Shown: positions 57,872 to 64,000 of the stretch, piece after piece
Position numbering within the stretch: the stretch's first letter is position 1
Layout of the letters: every line of letters starts with the position of its first letter
DNA from: Oxytricha trifallax
Taxonomy: Eukaryota > Ciliophora > Spirotrichea > Sporadotrichida > Oxytrichidae
Direction of reading: 5' to 3'
DNA: 64,000 nt
Assembly (NCBI GenBank): GCA_000711775.1
Contig: ARYC01016986.1
Location: 279,168-343,167, forward strand
Notes under the pieces: generated by a model
Seen by the model: only the letters and a program-made list of their open reading frames with translations
Told to the model about the DNA's origin: nothing
Databases searched by the model: none
Position numbers and translations under genes: made by a program

Positions 57872-60800
57872 ATGGAAGGAAAGCAATAATCGATTGGTGA
57901 CCAAGCAGTATTTTAATTACTACCAAATGATGTGGGACAGATTACATATGCATATAAAGAAGGTGACTCTCCTCTTGAAATAATAGGACTTTATTCTTTG
58001 TCATGCAAGTTCGTAGAAGGACAGGATTTATTAGAATGGAAAGGTACCATTTTTGAGTTTCTTGTTTCTCATGATGATAATGCAACTGAGCTTCTTCTCT
58101 GCTATTTTGATAAACTTATAGAAAGCCCAGATTTATGAAATGAGGACTTCTTCAAAATCTTGATGCGAGCACTTCACGCTATTTTCATCAACAAACTTGA
58201 TTAGCCGCTAAATGAAGTCTTATAGTAAAGCGAGCTTGAACTTAACCAACTTGCAATTCTACCTTTTAAAAATGCTCTTTCAAACAAAAAGTTAAATAAC
58301 ACTTCATTTCAGAATATTAAAATTGTGAAAATCTCTAAGAATATACTAAATACCAAGATCACTGATTTAAAATACATACGCTTTGACCATAATGCTGATT
58401 ACTTCAAAGCTTATGAAAAAGACAATAATTTAAATGAGAATTTATTCAATTCATGACTCGTAAAGTAAAAAGAAATATGTTAAGCAAATGTAGAATTCGT
58501 CAATCATATAATATGAACAGCTTAGAATAAGAAAAGGACTAGCAAGAGTAGCAAGAATAAGATACTAAAATCAAGATGAATGTCGAAATCAATTTAAATA
58601 TTGAGGGTTAATATCACAATGAAGAAGGGAACGATATTCAAAACTTCTAGAATAATGATAATTTGAATGCCTATAAAATCAACTAAAAGGATCTTCTTAA
58701 TCAATCTATCGAACAAGATTAATATGCTTCTAATTTAGTATCTTCAATAATGAATTAGAATCCTAATAACAATCAAAATCGAAAATTCAAACTAAATTTA
58801 GCATTGATTGATTCTGATGATAATGAAGTTGATTATTAGGATATTGGTTAAGTTCTGGACACCATGACGCAGGTCACTTACAAATAACCTAAGCTTCTGA
58901 ATAAAGATACCCATGCAATTTAAGTTTATTTAGAGGATTAACTCCTCGATTATCAAACTCTAATCAATAAATTAAGAGTGAATCCGCTCACTTATAAATA
59001 ACAAGCAGATTCCTGTGAATAACTTTTAAAAATGTTCTAGGAAAAGCCGAACGAATTCATAAAACAAAAATATTGGCTTGCCATCGCTACAATCAAAAAC
59101 ACTGACATGGCTGTAAACAATGTGTTCAATATAGAATTGGTCGATTAGGAAAGAATAGAAAACTAAAAAAAATGTAGGACTGCTTCTAAAAAGCGATCAC
59201 TATCTGAAAGAAACAAAAAACAGTCAATGACTTACGAAGAGAAGATTATTTAATAAAATAAGGGTCTTGTTTCAGATGAAATTTATTTCAAAAAAGAGAA
59301 TCGGGTGCAGCTATTGAAAAAGATCTCGATAGCTATAAACTAACGAGCAAGGATTCAATTACAAAAGCTTCAAAGTTTAAAGCTTAAACTAAAAATTATG
59401 ATGATCTTGAAATAAAAGCTTAAAAGAAATTATCCTTGAATTACAAAGCACATATATTAGCTGATAAGGATTATGATAGTACATTACACCAATTTGAAAT
59501 ACGTGATTTTCCTACTCCGTAATTCTCTGAATCTGAGACATTACATTTAATGGGCACTCTCGATTACGCTATCAACTTCAATAAATATATTAATGAACAT
59601 CGTGATGTAGATAAGAAGGAAATGTTCACCGGATCACCATTCTTCGACTGTAACTAACATCGCCTTATGCATACCTCTTTTAGGCATTAAATATCTAAAT
59701 AGAGTAAAATTGACCAAATTTTTCTAGCATAGAAATTATCATTAGGCTTTCAATTCAGATTACGTTTTCAAGCCTTAGATACATAAGAACCCCTAGAATT
59801 ATTCATACCCCAATGAACTTCTTGGACTGTTAAATATACTCTGTAATGGACCGGTTTATAATGATTTAAGAGCGACTTTCATGCTCTTAGCCGCATTTTA
59901 TTCTTCAAAGCCTGAAGATATAACCAGTGAATGTTTTTTAAACCCACTGGTTTTTCCACTATGCTAAGTACTTCAATCCTTAGTCTTCAATTTCAAACTT
60001 CAACCGTTTAAAGTAATTAGGATATTGGAAAAATATACAGAAGAATAGAATTTGGAGATGTTTCCTTCTATCTATAAACTTCATTACTGCAATAGGGATA
60101 ATTTTTGTGATTACGTATTCGGAGAGAATTCAATAATTGTGGAGCTCATTTACTTTTACAGTGATAATCCTATCCCTAGATCACAATTCGCCGTTGTAAG
60201 AGAAAATTAAGATTATTATCTAGTGGCCATGTCGATGAGGAGAGGAATTATACAGATACCCTAAAGACTTGAAGTAGTTAAAGGTAAAGAAGAGCAAATA
60301 ATTGAAAACCTGATTGATGAGTTATTTGCAAGTGAAGAATTCGATATAGGCCTCAGCAAGCCGTATATGATAAGGTTCTACTCAGTGTAACTCTAGGATT
60401 AAGAGCCTCCTTAAACTATCTATTAAATTCCTGCGGATTACTAGTATAGACTAAGAGACTTTTATGTCAAATTCTTTAGTTGGTAAATATACAAAGCCTT
60501 AACTTTTTATAGTTATAACTTTCAAGAGTTAGATTATTGTGTAGCAGTTATCAGAAGAGGAGAAAAGTATATGATGATACTTATTGACACTATGGCAACC
60601 CCAAAGTTAGACAGTTATTCATATTATGAGGATACTCAATATAAATACAACTAAATTAAGCCCGAAAATAGAGATAATGTACAAAGTTTCAGGAATTTTG
60701 CCAAAAAACTAAATGGGTAATAGCTAAGTAAGTATTTGTGTTTAACTTCCTATAGAAACTTAATGGGAAAAAGTGCAAAAATATATTGATTACTATTCTC

Positions 60801-62851
60801 AAGATTATAGTTTAGCATACTGTCTGGACTCAATGATATAATCAGTTCAAATTATGAAAGAATTCAATAAAACATTTGAAGGGAAGAAAACCAACGAGTC
60901 TAAGGCTATAGAATCTCTACTTATACAGATATAAAAAACTCTCCGTTAAACCCTTCTTAAAATTGTCCCTTAAGTATTCGAGTCTATATATCATTGTAAG
61001 TTATTGAATTTCATAACTTTGTGTATAGAAAAGAAAAATTAAATAAGATAGAAGACAATGCATTGAAAGAGGATATTCAACTGAATTATGAAATACCATT
61101 TGACTTACGATACAATATCCTCAATGTTTTACTTTGTTCTGAAGAGAGATCATTCAATTCTGCAACATATAATTTGCTAGAATATTCCAGAACTAAAGAC
61201 AGTTTTACTGAAGATATAATTGATGATGTTGACAAGAGGAAATAATAGTTTGAACAAAATACAAAAACTGAAAGTTTCCATCAAAGTTCAAAGTTATAAG
61301 ATCCTTACCATAATTACAAGTACTTGCGCCTGTTTGAGAAATTAACTAAATTGACGCATTTGGACAATAGTGCACTCAAAACCTTAAACTCTAATCGACC
61401 TTATGATGACTACTGTGTAGTAAAATTAGAGACTTTTCCTGTAAGCTCTCAGGAACTGAAAAAATGTTACAGCGGCAGCGTGCATAAGTTCAGCATCTCT
61501 AATATGGACTAGCTTTGTTTAACAGTTCAATAATAATACTAATGGAATACTCACAAGCAACTAAAGTAGGAAAACAGCCTGAGCGAATATAATATATTGG
61601 GGCAAAGATAGAGATAGCTTTCACTCACATATGCGCATAATGATAATGACCTACTCACTCCATAAAGGAATCGGGTTGATGGTAGCTACACTTAGTAAAA
61701 TCAATAAAGCTTTTCAGATTCTCAAAGAAAAAGAGATACAAAGATAAGTTTAAAGCAGCCAAACTAAAGCCAACTTGCAAGCAAATAAACTCTCCAGAAC
61801 TTGTCATAGATAAAAAATGGACAGGACTCCTCTTCCTCCTCTCTAAAGAAACATAGTGGTGGAGGGATTATGAGTCAGACACCAAAATACAACAATTCTC
61901 CATAACAACAATTTAACACGGGTACTCCTTAAATCAATCAATTCTAATCAAACAATCTTTAACTCACTCCAACCTAGATATAATAGAATAAATTATAAGT
62001 TGAACCTTTCAACAAACTCAAGAGTTAGACGCTAAATAATAAAAAGAGCAAAGCAAAGAAGAAGGTGCAAAAGAATAGTTAACAGAATGATCCTGTGACT
62101 AATAATTCAAAAGAGATTAAATTAGTTTAATAGATGTTAGGCACCAACACTAAACATAAAGACCAGCTCATTGATCAAAATGATCCTTCAAATAGAATCA
62201 ACGATTAACATCAGCAAATTGAAGGAGGTGGTTTTGCACTTGACACAAGAGATCAGAAGCAGCACTAAGAGGACTCAGGCAATCAATAAGTGATTCATAA
62301 TGATGATGAAGAAGTAGGAGAAGATTATGACGAAGATTAAAGTGAAGACGAGTATGAACCAAATAGATTTAATCAACAAAGAACTTAGAATTTCTAAGAG
62401 AGCGATGCAAGCATACCCAGGGACCACTGAGATTTTGAGAAAGACAGCTATTTCACTACATAACCTCCAATCTTTCCTAGTAATGGAATTTATAAACAAC
62501 CTATACATAATCAAGTGAAAGCATCCGTAGGTCACCAAAACCAAAAATAGAACTCTTACTTTAAAAACCTTGGTGGAAGTCGAATGTTCCATAATAAAAA
62601 TGATAATTAATAATTCAATGACTTTGATTACTAAGCAGGAAATAATCTAAACCTTAATGATATCAATTCTAAAACTGATGAATTCAACAACAAGAATTAG
62701 ACGTTGGTACTTTCAACTGAAGCAACCTAGTCTCACAAAGGGACCACCCAAGATGCCTTAGTCTCAAAACAAAGCTTCATAATAAAATATGAATCAACCT
62801 AAGAAAAATCCTACTAACTCCAACCAAGCTAATATCCTACCATTCCTTTGA
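57872..62851 (+). CDS. Large Q/N-rich protein of unknown function, with frame breaks
   Basis: Starts MEGKQQSIGDQAVFQLLPND. An in-frame TGA at 58136-58138 is followed at once by coherent sequence (NEDFFKILMRALHAIFINKL). Frame shifts occur at about 58456, 59310, 59770, 60765 and 61010 and near 62740; between them the frames are long and protein-like. The middle has globular features (NPQNYSYPNELLGLLNILCN, FAVVRENQDYYLVAMSMRRG, ELDYCVAVIRRGEKYMMILI). The last third is Gln/Asn/Ser-rich with acidic patches (DDEEVGEDYDEDQSEDEYEP). Total about 1,600 residues; proposed end TGA 62849-62851. No family recognised. Divergent from the transposase and probably carried by the same element. Confidence 0.55.
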
Positions 62852-64000
62852 AAGGCGTTTAAAAAAGCTTTATGAAGATAATTTCCACAAGTTATTTCCC
62901 AAGTTTAAGTATATTTGTAGCAAGAATGATTATTTAGTTTTTTAACAAGTTTTAAACCAACTCACTACACTCTCCCACCCTAATTCTCTCTTATATTAAT
63001 TCTCTCCTCTCTATTTAATTTTCACCAATTTTATCCAAGTTTTAAAAATCCTGGTTTTATTAAGATATTATTAAATTTATTGGATTATTGCCCTATAAAT
63101 TGCCAGTTTTAAGTACCTACTATAAATTTAATTTAAGTTTGTAACAAACTTCTCAACCTAAATAATTTTAAAACTATAAGCCCAGCTCTCTTCTACCCCA
63201 ATTTTCTTCAACCACCCTATTTTACCCTACCAACTCAAGATTTCTCTAAGTTCTGGTTTCTATCCTTAAGCCCTGCTAATCGGCTTGAGGACAAATTTTA
63301 CGTTTTCAAAGGCCAAACTAGACTTTTAGTCTTTTTAAGTACCTTAACAATTTGATGTACTAAAATGAAAATTTTGGCAGCATTTCAGGTTTTACTGGTT
63401 TGTAAACATTTCTACAGAAAATTCAGCTATCAGCTTATATTACCTACCTATATCCCTAATTGACCTAAAAGTTGGCTTTAGCCCAGTAGTTGCAGTTAAA
63501 AAGTAAAAAATCAAAAACAGTTCGATTCCTAGGTTTACTAAATTTTCAAAACTAACAGCTATTTAATTAAAATCAAGTTTTAAGTTTAAAAGTCAGAGTG
63601 ATGTTTGTTACAAAAATCACAAGTTCAGTTTTTTCAAAGAGCAAAATGTTTAGTTAAGTTAAAGTCAAGAGTACTAGGTCACTTTAGTAATTTTTCCAGC
63701 TAAAAGGACGAGGTAGATTTAAAGAGCAAAAATTAAAGCTTGAGTAATAGTGGCCACTATTAAAAGTTAAAGGTTTTGGGTCTAAGTTTTTAAAGCTTTT
63801 TAATTTTCTAAAAGAATTTAAGTAACAAAAGTAAGAACACTCAAAGTAATAGTAAGAACCAAAGAAACAAGTTTAAGAACCCAATTTAATTAGCAAGTAA
63901 GAACCCAGTAACTTTTTAATTTAAAGAACCCAAAGTAACAGTAAGAACCAAAGTATCACTAACAAATCATTTAGAACTCCAAGAACCCTTTAGGAGATTT
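62852..64000. other. Non-coding tail with weak repeats
   Basis: Pyrimidine-rich stretches (62960-63020, 63180-63240), a plus-orientation 15-mer at 63598-63612 and a loose repeat of AGTAAGAACCCA / AAAGTAACA at about 63820-63985. No gene seen. The large element may end here or beyond the window. Confidence 0.4.

Larger units (their letters stand above)
44717..63612. repeat. Recurrent 15-mer GTGATGTTTGTTACA (about nine copies)
   Basis: Plus orientation at 45731-45745, 46443-46457 (one change), 46947-46961, 48930-48944 and 63598-63612. Minus orientation at 44717-44731, 48472-48486, 57381-57395 (last base differs) and about 54997-55010 (partial). It was not noticed anywhere in the first 44 kb. 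Similarity stops at the motif edges. Facing pairs could be short terminal inverted repeats, but two or more copies lie in coding frames, where they read as DVCY. Confidence 0.7.

Noticed and set aside
59400..60760. Ulp1/C48-type protease domain in the large gene
   Set aside because: Isolated His, Asp and Cys residues can be picked out but not in a convincing protease order or motif.
57381..63612. A defined 6.2-kb transposon bounded by the 15-mer
   Set aside because: The left copy lies within the transposase reading frame and the repeat is only 15 bp, so the boundary is not established. Kept as a finding only.
1..64000. Many standard-code ORFs of 60-150 codons
   Set aside because: TAA and TAG are glutamine here; most such frames are shadows or pieces of longer ciliate-code frames, or chance openings in AT-rich DNA.
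41311..64000. Maverick/Polinton-type virus-like element
   Set aside because: No polymerase, packaging ATPase, capsid or retroviral-type integrase was recognised; the transposase is of the Tc1/IS630 type.

Overview
The window reads as germline (micronuclear) DNA of a hypotrich ciliate of the Oxytricha/Stylonychia type. Four things support this. (1) TAA and TAG stand for glutamine in every convincing gene and only TGA ends genes. (2) Genes are cut into coding blocks (MDSs) by very AT-rich inserts (IESs), and short direct repeats (pointers) at the block edges restore the frame when collapsed. (3) Two telomere-bearing elements (TBEs) end in C4A4 repeats. (4) Introns are tiny (about 25-53 nt). All genes were therefore read with the ciliate code; standard-code ORFs here are mostly fragments.

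0-29 kb (plus 33.2-34.7 kb) is macronucleus-destined and fragmented. A plus-strand gene for a TRP/polycystin-like cation channel with an N-terminal propeller-like region and a C-terminal coiled coil runs about 2.6-20.7 kb in about 19 blocks. Fourteen junctions were resolved, and the first two blocks appear to be in swapped order. A minus-strand MORN-repeat gene runs 28,112-21,999 in eight colinear blocks. A third minus-strand gene starts at 34,676. Its coding sequence is interrupted by a 1,016-bp foldback transposon (pointer GATATT) and then by a complete 4.1-kb TBE (pointer ATT), and the frame is open across both. Other short mobile elements sit inside IESs of the first two genes.

29-41 kb holds TBE copy 1 (intact ends, ATT target duplication) and TBE copy 2 (intact transposase, decayed other genes, right end lost). 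Both carry a DD34E transposase, a convergent 22-kDa-type gene, and a C2H2 zinc-finger plus kinase gene. TBE copy 2 is inserted in another decayed DDE transposase.

41-64 kb is germline-limited and mostly decayed. It contains a repeat-domain pseudogene, small arrays, a C2H2 gene, a C2H2-DOT1-like methyltransferase gene cut off by a dispersed repeat, and a large element. That element has a DD34E transposase with an insertion of roughly 400 residues in its catalytic core and a divergently transcribed large Q/N-rich reading frame of unknown function. A 15-bp motif, GTGATGTTTGTTACA, recurs about nine times in both orientations and only in this part.

Single-base frameshifts occur even in the macronucleus-destined genes, at least three of them at or beside A-runs, so some frame breaks elsewhere may be assembly errors. 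In-frame TGA codons, by contrast, were seen only in transposon-side genes.
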